64,000 bases of DNA, taken from Pelagibacteraceae bacterium AG-325-J13 (GTDB lineage: Bacteria > Pseudomonadota > Alphaproteobacteria > Pelagibacterales > Pelagibacteraceae). The notes beneath the pieces are model-generated. The model did not search any database. It saw only the letters and a program-made list of their open reading frames with translations, and was not told where the DNA came from. The stretch spans positions 62,001 through 126,000 of the forward strand of contig QBYL01000001.1 of NCBI GenBank assembly GCA_003282835.1, given 5' to 3'. Positions 1 through 9,179 of the stretch are shown one piece after another; within the stretch, counting starts at the first letter, position 1; each line of letters begins with the position of its first letter. Both the position numbers and the translations under genes were made by a program.

Positions 1-1814
1 ATGTTCAAATCTATAAAAGTATTTTGAATGAAAAAGATTTGAATAATTTAATAAATAAATTGAATGAAAAAAAATTTATATCCATCGACACTGAAACATC
101 CTCACTTAATCCCCTAGAAGCTAAATTAATTGGAATTTCTTTTTGCTGTAGCTCAAATGATTCGTACTACATACCAATAGCACATAAAAACTTTAAATGT
201 TTAAATAAAGAATTGGTTATAAAAAAAATTAAGCCTTTACTTGAAGATAATAGTGTTAAAAAGATTGGTCAAAATATTAAGTACGATTTTATTGTTTTAA
301 AAAATAATGGAATTGAAATGTCTCCTCTCGAAGATACGATGTTACTATCATATGTTTTGGATGCTGGAAATAATAGACATAATATGGATATATTATCAGA
401 ACTGCATCTTAATCACAAAACTATATCTTATAAGGATGTGGTTGGATCTGGAAAAAAACAACTTGAATTTTCCGATGTCAATTTAAAAGCCGCAACTGAA
501 TATGCTGCAGAAGACGCTGATGTCACCCTAAGACTTTATGAACTTTTATCCCAAAGAGTTAGTGATGAAAAATTAGACAAAATTTATGAAGTTTTTGAAA
601 AACCAATGATAAGATTGCTTTCTAAGTTAGAGCTAGAGGGAGTTAAAATAGACAAAGAACATTTAAAAAAATTATCTTTAAAATTTCAAGAAAAATTAAA
701 AAAAATTGAAAAAGAAATATTCAAAATTTCAGGAAAAAAATTTAATATTGGTTCACCAAAACAATTAGGAGAAATAATTTATAATGAATTAAAAATTGCT
801 AAACTTAAAAAAACTAAGAAAGGAAGTTTAGCAACCAACGCAAAAATTTTGGAAGATCTGGCATTAAAAGGTCATGAATTTCCTAATTTAATTTTGGAAT
901 GGAGACAAGTATCTAAATTAAAGAGCACCTATAGTGACGCTTTACAAGACCATATAAACAAAAATACAAAAAGAGTTCACACTTCCTTTCTATTAGCCGC
1001 AACAAATACTGGAAGATTAGCGTCTAGTGATCCTAACTTACAAAATATTCCAATTAAAACAGCCGATGGTAAAGAAATAAGAAAAGCATTCATTGCAGAA
1101 AAAGAAAATATTCTAATTTCTGCTGATTATAACCAGATAGAAATGAGAATACTTGCAGATATTGCTGATGTCAAAGCTCTAAAAAAAGCTTTTAAGAATA
1201 ATCAGGATATTCACTCGTTAACTGCTAGCGAGGTTTTTGGACTACCAATTAATAAAGTAACTGAGGATTTTAGGAGAAAAGCCAAAGCTATTAATTTTGG
1301 TATAATATACGGAATTACACAATACGGCTTAGCTAAACAAATTGCAGTAACAAATCAGGAAGCTTTAGATTTCATAAATTCATATTTCAAAAAATTTCCT
1401 GAAATTAAAGACTATATGAATTCTACTATTAAAACTTGTAGACGCCAAGGTTATGTAACCAATATATTTGGAAGAAGAATACATCTTCGTGGTATTAATG
1501 ATAAAAATTTTAGCGTAAGAAGTTTTCAAGAACGGGCTGCTATAAATGCCCCTATACAAGGTTCTGCAGCTGATATCATTCGTTTAGCAATGATCAAAAT
1601 TGATAATTTACTTGAGGAAAGAAAATATCAAGCTAAAATGCTTCTACAAATCCATGACGAACTAATTTTTGAATGTTTGAAAAAAGATGAAAATAACATT
1701 AAAAAAATTATTAAAGATGCCATGACTTCTATTTCAAGTTCAGAGCATCATATGTTTTCAATACCATTAGAAGTAAGTATCAATTCTGGACATAATTGGG
1801 GAGAAGCCCATTAA
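1..1814 (+). CDS. polA: DNA polymerase I, 3' part (5' end outside window)
   Basis: The reading frame is open from position 3 back to the window edge, so the gene begins upstream and about 604 residues are visible; the 5'-nuclease domain must lie outside. Visible residues 20-190 form the 3'-5' proofreading domain, whose Exo I acidic pair D29/E31 (DTETSSL) is intact, so proofreading is probably active. The polymerase domain follows: motif A near residue 372 (SADYNQIEMRILA), motif B near 424 (RRKAKAINFGIIYG) and motif C near 549 (IHDE). The enzyme fills gaps in repair and removes Okazaki primers. It is followed after 39 bases by the response regulator gene. A TTG at position 24 is an internal codon, not the start. 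Confidence 0.95.
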   Translation, partial: VQIYKSILNEKDLNNLINKLNEKKFISIDTETSSLNPLEAKLIGISFCCSSNDSYYIPIAHKNFKCLNKELVIKKIKPLLEDNSVKKIGQNIKYDFIVLKNNGIEMSPLEDTMLLSYVLDAGNNRHNMDILSELHLNHKTISYKDVVGSGKKQLEFSDVNLKAATEYAAEDADVTLRLYELLSQRVSDEKLDKIYEVFEKPMIRLLSKLELEGVKIDKEHLKKLSLKFQEKLKKIEKEIFKISGKKFNIGSPKQLGEIIYNELKIAKLKKTKKGSLATNAKILEDLALKGHEFPNLILEWRQVSKLKSTYSDALQDHINKNTKRVHTSFLLAATNTGRLASSDPNLQNIPIKTADGKEIRKAFIAEKENILISADYNQIEMRILADIADVKALKKAFKNNQDIHSLTASEVFGLPINKVTEDFRRKAKAINFGIIYGITQYGLAKQIAVTNQEALDFINSYFKKFPEIKDYMNSTIKTCRRQGYVTNIFGRRIHLRGINDKNFSVRSFQERAAINAPIQGSAADIIRLAMIKIDNLLEERKYQAKMLLQIHDELIFECLKKDENNIKKIIKDAMTSISSSEHHMFSIPLEVSINSGHNWGEAH

Positions 1815-1853
1815 ACGCCTAAATTTTGACATTAATATCTTGAAAATGAAATT

Positions 1854-2552
1854 ATGAAACAAACCATAGCATTAGTAGATGATGATCGAAATATTTTAAC
1901 AGGAATTAGTATTGCTCTTGAAAGAGAGGGATTTAATGTACAAACATATATCGACGGTGAATCAGCATTGATTGGATTTACAAGAAATCAACCAGATTTA
2001 GCTGTAATTGATATAAAAATGCCAAAAATGGATGGGGAAGAATTACTTAAAAAATTAAGAAAAAAAATGTCAATTCCAATTATTTTTTTAACCTCGAAAG
2101 ATGAAGAAGTTGATGAATTATTGGGATTAAAATTAGGAGCTGATGACTTTGTTAAAAAATCTGGTGGCTTCTCAACAAAAGTTTTAATTGAACGAATTAG
2201 GGTTCAATTAAGGAAAAAAGATAATGTTGTAGAAGACACAAAAAATATAATCAGTCATGGAAAACTCAAATTAGACCCTTCACAACTTGAGTGTGAATGG
2301 GGAGGCAAAGCACTTCCAGATAAACTCACAACAACTGAATTTCTAATAGTCAAAGAACTAGCAAAAAGACCTGGAGTAATTAAAGAGAGGGCACATTTAA
2401 TGGATATAGCTTATAAGGAAAATACTGAAATTGAGGACAGAACTATTGATAGTCATGTGAAAAGAATAAGAAAAAAATTCAAAAAAGTAGATGAAAAATT
2501 TTCTGCAATTGAAACAAGGTATGGAAGTGGGTATAGATGGAATGTTAGTTAA
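1854..2552 (+). CDS. chvI: ChvI-like response regulator (OmpR family)
   Basis: A 232-residue two-component regulator. The receiver domain covers residues 4-120, with an acidic pocket at D9-D11 and phospho-acceptor D53 in VIDIKMPKMDG. A winged-helix DNA-binding domain covers about 135-230 (RTIDSHVKRIRKKFKK). The partner kinase starts at its last base (TAATG overlap), so the two are translationally coupled. ChvG/ChvI is the conserved alphaproteobacterial envelope and acid sensing pair; the assignment rests on sequence and on ahcY downstream. Odd point: the usual lysine-proline after the GADD motif is replaced by KKSGGF, so the switch lysine is K101 or K102 with no following proline. Confidence 0.88.
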   Translation: MKQTIALVDDDRNILTGISIALEREGFNVQTYIDGESALIGFTRNQPDLAVIDIKMPKMDGEELLKKLRKKMSIPIIFLTSKDEEVDELLGLKLGADDFVKKSGGFSTKVLIERIRVQLRKKDNVVEDTKNIISHGKLKLDPSQLECEWGGKALPDKLTTTEFLIVKELAKRPGVIKERAHLMDIAYKENTEIEDRTIDSHVKRIRKKFKKVDEKFSAIETRYGSGYRWNVS

Positions 2553-4075
2553 TGAAACAAAAAAAATCAGCATCTATACTAAGAAAATTTTTATTATTTA
2601 ATTTAGCAGTATTTTCTGTTCTTGGCCTTTTCACGATTATATATTTAAAGGCCGTACAACCAAATCTAGTCAAAAAAAGAGCAACAAATCATTATATTAT
2701 TATAAGCAACACAATAGATCATCTAGATCGGCTTAACATTAACTTTAACTCAGAGGAAATAAAAAAGTTTTTATTATCAACTCGTTTTTTATTTCAAAGT
2801 TTAGACAGAGTTCAATTTTATAATAATGAAGGCATTTTAATTGGAGACACCAATATTTTAGATTTAGACCAAAATGTTTTTACAAAGTCAGACGTTATTA
2901 TTGAAGAAACTATTGGCGGTGAGATAAAAGCAGATAACAATTTAAACAACTCAATTGTTAAAGAGAATGATAATTTGACTAAGTTAACTATAATTAATCA
3001 ATATCAAGATGAACCAATAACTACTTCAGAAAAAATACAAAATAATTTTTTTGTTCGTACAACTGAAAAAATACAATTAGATAATTTAGATACTGGATTT
3101 ATAGTAGTTACAGAGGAAGCAAATGATATTTTGAATGCTGTAAAAGAAAGAAAAGCTTTTATCATAAGAACAGTTCTAGCAGTTGCGCTAGTAATATTAA
3201 TTTTTTCATTATTTTTAAATAAATATATTTTGAAACCAATTGGTTTATTAGTAACTTTTAGTGAAGCTATAAAAAAGAAATCAAATAAAAGTATCGATAT
3301 AAAAAATTTTTTTGTTAGAGAAGATGAAATTGGAAAATTAACAAAATCTATTGATGAAATGACAAAGGAACTTCAAAAAAGAACTACTCGAGCTGAGACT
3401 TTTTCAAACGATTTAGCACATGAGATTAGAAATCCTCTTGCTTCTTTAAAAAGTGCATCAGAGCTTTTAGATAAAACTACGGAAAAAATTGAAAGTGAAA
3501 AATTACTGGAGATTATCAATCATGATGTGGAAAGAATAGAAAGATTAATAACTGATTATTCTCAGATGCTTAAAGACGAAGCTACTTGGTCGAGAGAAAA
3601 AATGAGTAAAATTGACCTTGTAGAAATAATAAATAATGTTGTTGAAGATTTTAGACAAGATTTGAAAAATCAAAATAAAAAAATTGATATAAACATAAAG
3701 AAAAAAATTACAACAAAAAATGGTAATTATATTCTTGGTATAGAAAATAGATTAGAACAGGTTGTAGCTAATTTATTAGATAATTCAATTTCTTTTAGTG
3801 ATGATAATAAAAAAATAGAAATAGAAATAGAAGAAACTACAAAAAATCTTGTAGTTTTAGTAAAAGACGAGGGTCCAGGATTTTCCGAAACTACACCGCA
3901 AAAAATATTTAAAAGATTTTATAGCAATAGACCAAAAAGTTTTGGCAAACATTCAGGTTTGGGTCTCAATATTGTAAAAAACATAGTTGAATTACACGAA
4001 GGTACAATTTCTGCATCAAATAGAGTAAAAAAAAGAGGTGCGCAGGTTGAAGTATTGCTTCCAAAATTTTCTTAG
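2552..4075 (+). CDS. chvG: ChvG-like sensor histidine kinase
   Basis: A 507-residue inner-membrane kinase. Membrane segments lie at about residues 12-32 and 203-222 and enclose a periplasmic sensor domain of some 170 residues. A HAMP linker follows (223-280), then the HisKA helix with phospho-accepting H290 (DLAHEIRNPLASLK), then the ATPase domain with an N-box (LEQVVANLLDNS) and a DEGPGF glycine box. It should phosphorylate the ChvI-like regulator encoded immediately upstream. In rhizobia this pair is followed by hprK and PTS genes and then ahcY; here ahcY comes directly, so the PTS block is absent at this locus. Confidence 0.88.
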   Translation: MKQKKSASILRKFLLFNLAVFSVLGLFTIIYLKAVQPNLVKKRATNHYIIISNTIDHLDRLNINFNSEEIKKFLLSTRFLFQSLDRVQFYNNEGILIGDTNILDLDQNVFTKSDVIIEETIGGEIKADNNLNNSIVKENDNLTKLTIINQYQDEPITTSEKIQNNFFVRTTEKIQLDNLDTGFIVVTEEANDILNAVKERKAFIIRTVLAVALVILIFSLFLNKYILKPIGLLVTFSEAIKKKSNKSIDIKNFFVREDEIGKLTKSIDEMTKELQKRTTRAETFSNDLAHEIRNPLASLKSASELLDKTTEKIESEKLLEIINHDVERIERLITDYSQMLKDEATWSREKMSKIDLVEIINNVVEDFRQDLKNQNKKIDINIKKKITTKNGNYILGIENRLEQVVANLLDNSISFSDDNKKIEIEIEETTKNLVVLVKDEGPGFSETTPQKIFKRFYSNRPKSFGKHSGLGLNIVKNIVELHEGTISASNRVKKRGAQVEVLLPKFS

Positions 4076-4088
4076 CATTCTAACTTGA

Positions 4089-4109
4089 TAACAATGATTT
4101 ATATTGTTA
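4089..4109 (+). repeat. Perfect 7-bp stem-loop before ahcY
   Basis: TAACAAT (4089-4095) and ATTGTTA (4103-4109) are exact inverted repeats around a 7-base loop. They lie in the 48-base chvG-ahcY gap and end 14 bases before the ahcY ATG. No T-run follows, so this is not a normal intrinsic terminator. It could be an operator, an mRNA stability element or a translational control hairpin. An AT-rich stem this short could also arise by chance. Confidence 0.4.
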
Positions 4110-4123
4110 AATAACTCTAAAAT

Positions 4124-5413
4124 ATGTCTCAAGATTATAAAGTAAAAGATATCAATTTAGCTGAATTCGGTAGAAAAGAAATTTCTTTAGCCGAAACTGA
4201 AATGCCTGGATTAATGGCTTTAAGAAAAGAATATAAAACAAAAAAACCACTTAAAGGTGCCAGAATCCTTGGTTGTTTACATATGACAATTCAAACAGCC
4301 GTTTTAATAGAAACCTTAATCGAATTAGGTGCCGAAGTTAGATGGTCGTCTTGTAACATTTTTTCGACTCAAGATCATGCTGCTGCTGCGATTGCTAAAA
4401 AAGGTATTCCTGTTTTTGCTTGGAAGGGTGAGACGGAAAAAGAGTACTGGTGGTGTGTGAGACAAACAATAGAGGGAAAAAAAGATTGGAAACCTAACAT
4501 GATACTTGATGATGGAGGTGATCTTACAGGTTTAATGCATAAAGACTACAAAGAATTATTAAAAAATATAAAAGGAGTTTCCGAAGAAACTACTACAGGT
4601 GTTTTAGCTTTAAAAAAAATGGAATTAAACAATGCACTTCTAATTCCAGCATTTAATGTGAATGACTCAGTAACAAAATCAAAATTTGATAATCTTTACG
4701 GCTGCCGTGAAAGTTTGGTAGATGGAATTAAAAGAGCTACTGATGTTATGATGTCAGGGAAGGTAGCTATTGTAGCTGGGTTTGGAGATGTTGGAAAAGG
4801 TAGTGCTGCATCTTTAAGACAAGCGGGTGCCAGAGTTATGGTTACAGAAACGGATCCAATTTGTGCACTGCAAGCTGCAATGGAAGGCTACGAAGTAGTT
4901 TTAATGGAAGAAGCTATTAAAAATGCAGATATTGTTGTAACTGCAACTGGTAATAAAGATATAGTCACAGCAGATCATATGAGAAACATGAAAGATAGAG
5001 CTATACTATGCAATATTGGACATTTTGATAATGAGATACAAGTTGAAGCTCTTAAAAACTATAAATGGGATGAAATTAAACCACAAGTACACGAAATTGA
5101 ACTGCCTAGTAAAAAAAGAATTATTTTACTGGCAGAAGGTAGATTAGTTAATTTAGGATGTGCTACTGGTCATCCTAGTTTTGTCATGAGCGCTTCCTTT
5201 ACCAATCAAGTAATTGCTCAAATTGAACTATGGAACAATTCAGACAAGTATGAAAATAAAGTTTACGTTTTACCGAAACACTTAGATGAAAAAGTTGCTA
5301 TGTTACATTTAGAAAAAGTTGGTGCTAAATTAACAAAAATGTCAAAAGAGCAAGCAGATTATATTAGCGTTAAACCATCAGGACCTTACAAACCAGATAC
5401 TTATCGCTACTAA
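4124..5413 (+). CDS. ahcY: S-adenosylhomocysteine hydrolase
   Basis: A 429-residue NAD-dependent enzyme that splits S-adenosylhomocysteine into adenosine and homocysteine, clearing the product of SAM-dependent methylation. The NAD-binding loop [10 protein letters not shown] lies near residues 219-228, the family motif DDGGDLTG is present, and the chain ends in YKPDTYRY, the diagnostic C-terminal signature. Length is normal. I see no recognisable SAH or SAM riboswitch in the 48-base leader, only the stem-loop noted there. The enzyme is cytoplasmic and tetrameric in its family. Confidence 0.96.
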   Translation: MSQDYKVKDINLAEFGRKEISLAETEMPGLMALRKEYKTKKPLKGARILGCLHMTIQTAVLIETLIELGAEVRWSSCNIFSTQDHAAAAIAKKGIPVFAWKGETEKEYWWCVRQTIEGKKDWKPNMILDDGGDLTGLMHKDYKELLKNIKGVSEETTTGVLALKKMELNNALLIPAFNVNDSVTKSKFDNLYGCRESLVDGIKRATDVMMSGKVAIVAGFGDVGKGSAASLRQAGARVMVTETDPICALQAAMEGYEVVLMEEAIKNADIVVTATGNKDIVTADHMRNMKDRAILCNIGHFDNEIQVEALKNYKWDEIKPQVHEIELPSKKRIILLAEGRLVNLGCATGHPSFVMSASFTNQVIAQIELWNNSDKYENKVYVLPKHLDEKVAMLHLEKVGAKLTKMSKEQADYISVKPSGPYKPDTYRY

Positions 5414-5424
5414 ATTAGTAGCTA

Positions 5425-5877
5425 ATGATTATAAAATCTTTAGATCATCTAAACTCAATTTCAAAGAAGATAGCAGATAAACTATCAGAAAATGACTTTA
5501 TTTACTTAACCGGAGAGATAGGTGTAGGAAAAACATCACTTACGCGGAATTTAATTAATTATCTTCAAGAAAAAGAAGGAGTAAAAACAACTGAAGTTCT
5601 AAGCCCTACATTTAACTTATTGTATGAATATGAAATTAAAAATTATAAAATTATGCACTATGATCTTTACAGAATTAAAGAGGAAAAAGAGTTAGTTAAT
5701 CTTGGAATGTTTTCAGAAAAACAAAAAGCCGTAAGAATAATAGAGTGGCCCCAAATGATTAAAGATAGATTTAAAGAGAAGCTGGAAATTGAGTTAAATT
5801 ATACAAATAATGAAAATGAAAGGGAGGTGAGTTTTAAAGGTTTCGGCAAATGGTCAAATTTTAAAAATGAATTATAA
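5425..5877 (+). CDS. tsaE: tRNA t6A biosynthesis ATPase TsaE
   Basis: A 150-residue P-loop ATPase (formerly YjeE) that supports the TsaBD complex making N6-threonylcarbamoyladenosine in ANN-decoding tRNAs. The Walker A loop GEIGVGKT spans residues 30-37, and SPTFNLLYEY and HYDLYRI are the conserved TsaE strands. It starts 11 bases after ahcY and overlaps the next gene by 11 bases, so it is in an operon. Fixed linkage of tsaE with the following kinase is common in alphaproteobacteria and does not imply a shared pathway. Confidence 0.92.
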   Translation: MIIKSLDHLNSISKKIADKLSENDFIYLTGEIGVGKTSLTRNLINYLQEKEGVKTTEVLSPTFNLLYEYEIKNYKIMHYDLYRIKEEKELVNLGMFSEKQKAVRIIEWPQMIKDRFKEKLEIELNYTNNENEREVSFKGFGKWSNFKNEL

Positions 5878-6838
5878 AATAAAAAAAATATCTGGAGATG
5901 CTTCATTTAGAGAATTTTATAGAGTAAAAAAAGGTTTGAAATCCAGCATTATTGTAAAAGCAAATAAAGAAAAACAACGAAACTTAATTAATTACGTCAT
6001 AATTAATAAAGTATTAAATGATAACAGGATCAATGCTCCTAAACTTATAAATAATTATTATGAAAACAGCATGATCGAGATCTCAGACCTAGGTGAAAAG
6101 TCTTTTTATAACTTTATTATATCGAAAAAAAATAGATTAAGTCATTACAAGAAACTAATAAAATTAATAATTAAATTGCAAAAAATTAGATTTAAAAAAA
6201 TATATAAAATTGGAAAATATAAATTAAGAGTTGAAAAATATACTAAAAAAAATTTACATAAAGAATCAGATTTATTTTTTGACTGGTATTTAAAAAATAC
6301 ATTGAAAAACGTAAGATTAAAAAAACAAAAAAAAATAAAAAAAGTACTGAAAGATGAACTAGATAATATTTATGAACAACTTATTTTTAAAAATAATGTT
6401 TTTGTTCATAGAGATTTTCATGCATCAAATATTATGATGAGAAAAAAAAATCTAGGTTTAATAGATAATCAAGACGCAATAATTGGAAATCCACTATACG
6501 ATATTGCTTCATTAGTTGATGATGTAAGAATTAAATTTTCTAGTAATTTTCAAAAAAGGCTATTAAAATTTTATCATAGAAATTCTCAATTTAGTAAACA
6601 GAGTTTCGAAAAAATAAAAAATGATTATGATATTCTATCTGTACAAAGAAATTTAAAAATACTTGGTATTTTTGTAAGACTTTATAAAAGAGATAAAAAA
6701 CCAAATTATTTGAGATATTTACCTTACACTTGGCAATTAATTATGAGACGACTAAAAAATCCAGTTTTTAAAAAATTCAAATATTTATTAATTAAAAATT
6801 TGCCAATAAAAAAATTAGTTAAGGTCAGTATAGTATGA
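5867..6838 (+). CDS. AmgK-like sugar kinase (APH fold)
   Basis: A 323-residue aminoglycoside-phosphotransferase-fold kinase. The catalytic loop VHRDFHASNIMM and the metal-binding strand LIDNQDAIIGNPLYD are intact. Its placement between tsaE and a MurU-like nucleotidyltransferase matches AmgK, the anomeric MurNAc/GlcNAc kinase of cell-wall recycling in Pseudomonas and Caulobacter. It overlaps tsaE by 11 bases and the next gene by 4 (ATGA). The protein is extremely rich in K, I and N. The substrate is inferred from context; any small sugar alcohol is possible. Confidence 0.75.
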   Translation: MNYKIKKISGDASFREFYRVKKGLKSSIIVKANKEKQRNLINYVIINKVLNDNRINAPKLINNYYENSMIEISDLGEKSFYNFIISKKNRLSHYKKLIKLIIKLQKIRFKKIYKIGKYKLRVEKYTKKNLHKESDLFFDWYLKNTLKNVRLKKQKKIKKVLKDELDNIYEQLIFKNNVFVHRDFHASNIMMRKKNLGLIDNQDAIIGNPLYDIASLVDDVRIKFSSNFQKRLLKFYHRNSQFSKQSFEKIKNDYDILSVQRNLKILGIFVRLYKRDKKPNYLRYLPYTWQLIMRRLKNPVFKKFKYLLIKNLPIKKLVKVSIV

Positions 6839-7533
6839 AAATTAAATATGGTATGATTTTAGCTGCTGGTCTTGGCACACGAATGCAACCAATAACACTC
6901 AAAACTCCAAAACCTCTATTAAAAATTGGAAATAATAATTTATTAGAAAGATCTATAAATCTATTAACAAATCATGGAGTGGAAGAAATAGTTATTAATG
7001 TGCATCATTTAGCTTCTCAAATAAAAGAATACCTTCAAGGTTTTAATACTAATATAAAAATATCAATTTCAAATGAGGAAAATTTACTATTAGATACAGG
7101 AGGGGGAGTCAAGCAGGGCACAAAACACTTTAATGAGAATCCTTTTTTTATAATCAATCCTGATACATTGTGGAGTAATAATTATTTAGAAGAAATTAAA
7201 ATTTTGGAAAAATTATATTTTAGACATTATAAACCTTGCCTATTATTAGTTGAAAAAAAACTATCCTTAGATAGTACATTCAAAGGTGATTTTAACTTAA
7301 AAGAAAATAAAATATCTAGAGACAAAAATAATGATTTCATTTTTACAGGTCTTCAAATAATGAACAGACAATATTTTGACAAAGTTAATGATAAAGTTTT
7401 TTCTATGAATAAAATTTGGAATAAATTAATACTTGAAAAAGATTTAATTGGCCTAGAAAGCAGACAAAAATTTTATCATTTAAACACTATAGAAATGTAC
7501 AATACGATTAATGGTTTAAAAATTATTGATTGA
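6835..7533 (+). CDS. MurU-like sugar-1-phosphate nucleotidyltransferase
   Basis: A 232-residue Rossmann-type nucleotidyltransferase. The N-terminal signature AAGLGTRMQPITLKTPKP is the NTP-binding loop, and NPDTLW carries the metal-binding aspartate. Overlap with the AmgK-like kinase gene (ATGA) points to MurU, which makes UDP-MurNAc from MurNAc-1-phosphate and bypasses de novo synthesis. A related mannose- or glucose-1-phosphate transferase cannot be excluded. The 3' end overlaps the convergent gpmA by 11 bases, leaving no room for a terminator. Confidence 0.75.
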   Translation: MKIKYGMILAAGLGTRMQPITLKTPKPLLKIGNNNLLERSINLLTNHGVEEIVINVHHLASQIKEYLQGFNTNIKISISNEENLLLDTGGGVKQGTKHFNENPFFIINPDTLWSNNYLEEIKILEKLYFRHYKPCLLLVEKKLSLDSTFKGDFNLKENKISRDKNNDFIFTGLQIMNRQYFDKVNDKVFSMNKIWNKLILEKDLIGLESRQKFYHLNTIEMYNTINGLKIID

Positions 7534-8242
7534 AAATGATTTTCTTTGCTCTTGTTTTATCTAAATAAAAATATTTTTTAATTTCTAGTTCATTATCAAA
7601 CTCAATTAATAGTGGATTACCAGTAGGTATTTCTAAATCATTAATTTTTACATCTGAAATTTTAAATAAATACTTACAAAGAGCTCTTAAAGAATTTCCA
7701 TGAGCTGAAATTAAAATATTTTTATTATTTTTAAGATTGTTAATTATCTCTTTTTCATAAAAAGGAATTACTCTTTCGTATGTATCTTTTAATGACTCAG
7801 AAAACGGCATCATACCTATTGGTATACTATTATTTAGTGGACTAAAATTTGATAGATATTCACTATCGTCAGGCATTGGTGGCGGTGAAATATCCCACGA
7901 CCTTCTGTATTTTTTAAATTGATCTTCTCCAATATTTTTCTTTGTCTCATCTTTGTTTAATCCAGTAAGAGCCCCATAATGTCTCTCATTTAATTGCCAT
8001 GCTGTATTAAATTTTAATTCATGATTAATTTTTTTTAAAATTGTTGTAAGGGTTCTTATTGCTCTCTTAAGGTAAGACGTATAAGAAATATCGACATTAA
8101 TATTAAGTTTTTTAAGTAAATCACCTGATTTTTCTGCTTCAGCAATTCCTATACTTGATAAATCAACATCAACCCAGCCAGTAAACCTATTTTCTGCGTT
8201 CCAAGTACTCTGACCGTGTCTTGTAAGTATTAATTTACTCAT
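7523..8242 (-). CDS. gpmA: 2,3-bisphosphoglycerate-dependent phosphoglycerate mutase
   Basis: A 239-residue glycolytic and gluconeogenic enzyme interconverting 3- and 2-phosphoglycerate. The phosphohistidine motif TRHGQSTWN has H9, the acid E86 lies in LNERHYGAL, and the second histidine H181 lies in SAHGNS. The family motif TGWVDVDLS follows. Length is slightly above the E. coli enzyme. It is divergent from the VanZ-like gene (39 bases between starts) and its end overlaps the MurU-like gene by 11 bases. Confidence 0.94.
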   Translation of the reverse strand: MSKLILTRHGQSTWNAENRFTGWVDVDLSSIGIAEAEKSGDLLKKLNINVDISYTSYLKRAIRTLTTILKKINHELKFNTAWQLNERHYGALTGLNKDETKKNIGEDQFKKYRRSWDISPPPMPDDSEYLSNFSPLNNSIPIGMMPFSESLKDTYERVIPFYEKEIINNLKNNKNILISAHGNSLRALCKYLFKISDVKINDLEIPTGNPLLIEFDNELEIKKYFYLDKTRAKKIIFNQ

Positions 8243-8281
8243 AATAATTATTTAAATATTATGTACTATATTAGGATAAAA

Positions 8282-8674
8282 ATGAAAAATTATATATTTA
8301 AAATTTTGAGATACTTTTATTATTTAACGCTGCTCTTTCTTTTAATTTTGTACCTTTTTCCTGGAAGTATAATTGGATTTTTATTATATGGTGATTTCAG
8401 TAAACAACCATTATTAACTAAGAATACAATAGGAACTTCATTAAACCATTTGCTATACTTTGTTTTCTTAACAACTACTTCATTATTGGATAAAAATATT
8501 GATAAAAATTTTTTTAATAATAATTATATGATTATTTCCTTGGCAGTTTTACTTGAATTAACTCACCTAATAATACCCAATAGATCTTTCGAGTACATAG
8601 ATTTATTTGCTAATATTTTAGGTGTCATAATTGTGTTAATATTTTACAAATTTATTAAATGTATAAAGTCTTAA
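8282..8674 (+). CDS. VanZ-like small membrane protein
   Basis: A 130-residue integral membrane protein with three to four hydrophobic segments (about residues 8-30, 47-63, 76-95 and 105-125). The segment LELTHLIIPNRSFEYIDLFAN, whose central charged and polar residues sit beside a helix, is characteristic of the VanZ family. I prefer the ATG at 8282 over the in-frame ATG at 8261 because AGGA at 8273-8276 is well spaced from it. The end overlaps the next gene by 16 bases. Function is unknown; VanZ proteins are linked to envelope properties and glycopeptide tolerance. Confidence 0.65.
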   Translation: MKNYIFKILRYFYYLTLLFLLILYLFPGSIIGFLLYGDFSKQPLLTKNTIGTSLNHLLYFVFLTTTSLLDKNIDKNFFNNNYMIISLAVLLELTHLIIPNRSFEYIDLFANILGVIIVLIFYKFIKCIKS

Positions 8675-9159
8675 TTATAATATCTCTCATTTTTACATAT
8701 AATCATTCACTAGCAAAAGAGATTTCTGGTATTCCAAGAGTAATAGATGGGGATACAATACATATAAATTCCTATAAAATCAGACTTGAAGGAATTGATG
8801 CTCCAGAGATAAAACAGTATTGTAAAAAACCTTTATTAAAATTTTCAGCTACTATTGGTTTTACTATTAATAAGGACTATCCCTGCGGTTTAATATCTAA
8901 AAAAAAATTAATAGAAAAAATTAAAAAGTCAAAAATTGTTTGTTATTCTACCTCAAAAGACAGATACAGAAGATATATAGCAACTTGTTACCTTAAAAAT
9001 CTCAATCTTAATAAATGGATGGTAAGAAATGGTTATGCAGTAGCATATCTAAGATATTCCAAACAATATCTTACAGATGAAAACTACGCCAAAGTACAGA
9101 AACTTGGTATTTGGGAGGGAACTTTTACCCTTCCAGAAAAATGGAGAAAGCTTAACTAA
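8659..9159 (+). CDS. Secreted nuclease of the SNase (thermonuclease) family
   Basis: A 166-residue protein with a hydrophobic N-terminus and probable signal peptide ending near residue 19. The staphylococcal-nuclease fold is shown by RVIDGDTI and IRLEGIDAPE, which hold the arginine, aspartate and glutamate of the active site, and by the later KDRYRRYIATCY carrying the second arginine. The fold ends in YRRY and WEGTF elements typical of bacterial members. It would act in the periplasm on nucleic acids, possibly for phosphate or nucleoside scavenging. It overlaps the VanZ-like gene upstream and lies 20 bases from the next gene. Confidence 0.82.
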   Translation: MYKVLIIISLIFTYNHSLAKEISGIPRVIDGDTIHINSYKIRLEGIDAPEIKQYCKKPLLKFSATIGFTINKDYPCGLISKKKLIEKIKKSKIVCYSTSKDRYRRYIATCYLKNLNLNKWMVRNGYAVAYLRYSKQYLTDENYAKVQKLGIWEGTFTLPEKWRKLN

Positions 9160-9179
9160 TATTTAGTATAAGACTTATA

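Noticed and set aside
4076-4123. SAM or SAH riboswitch before ahcY
   Set aside because: Only 48 bases with a simple AT stem-loop; none of the known aptamer cores.
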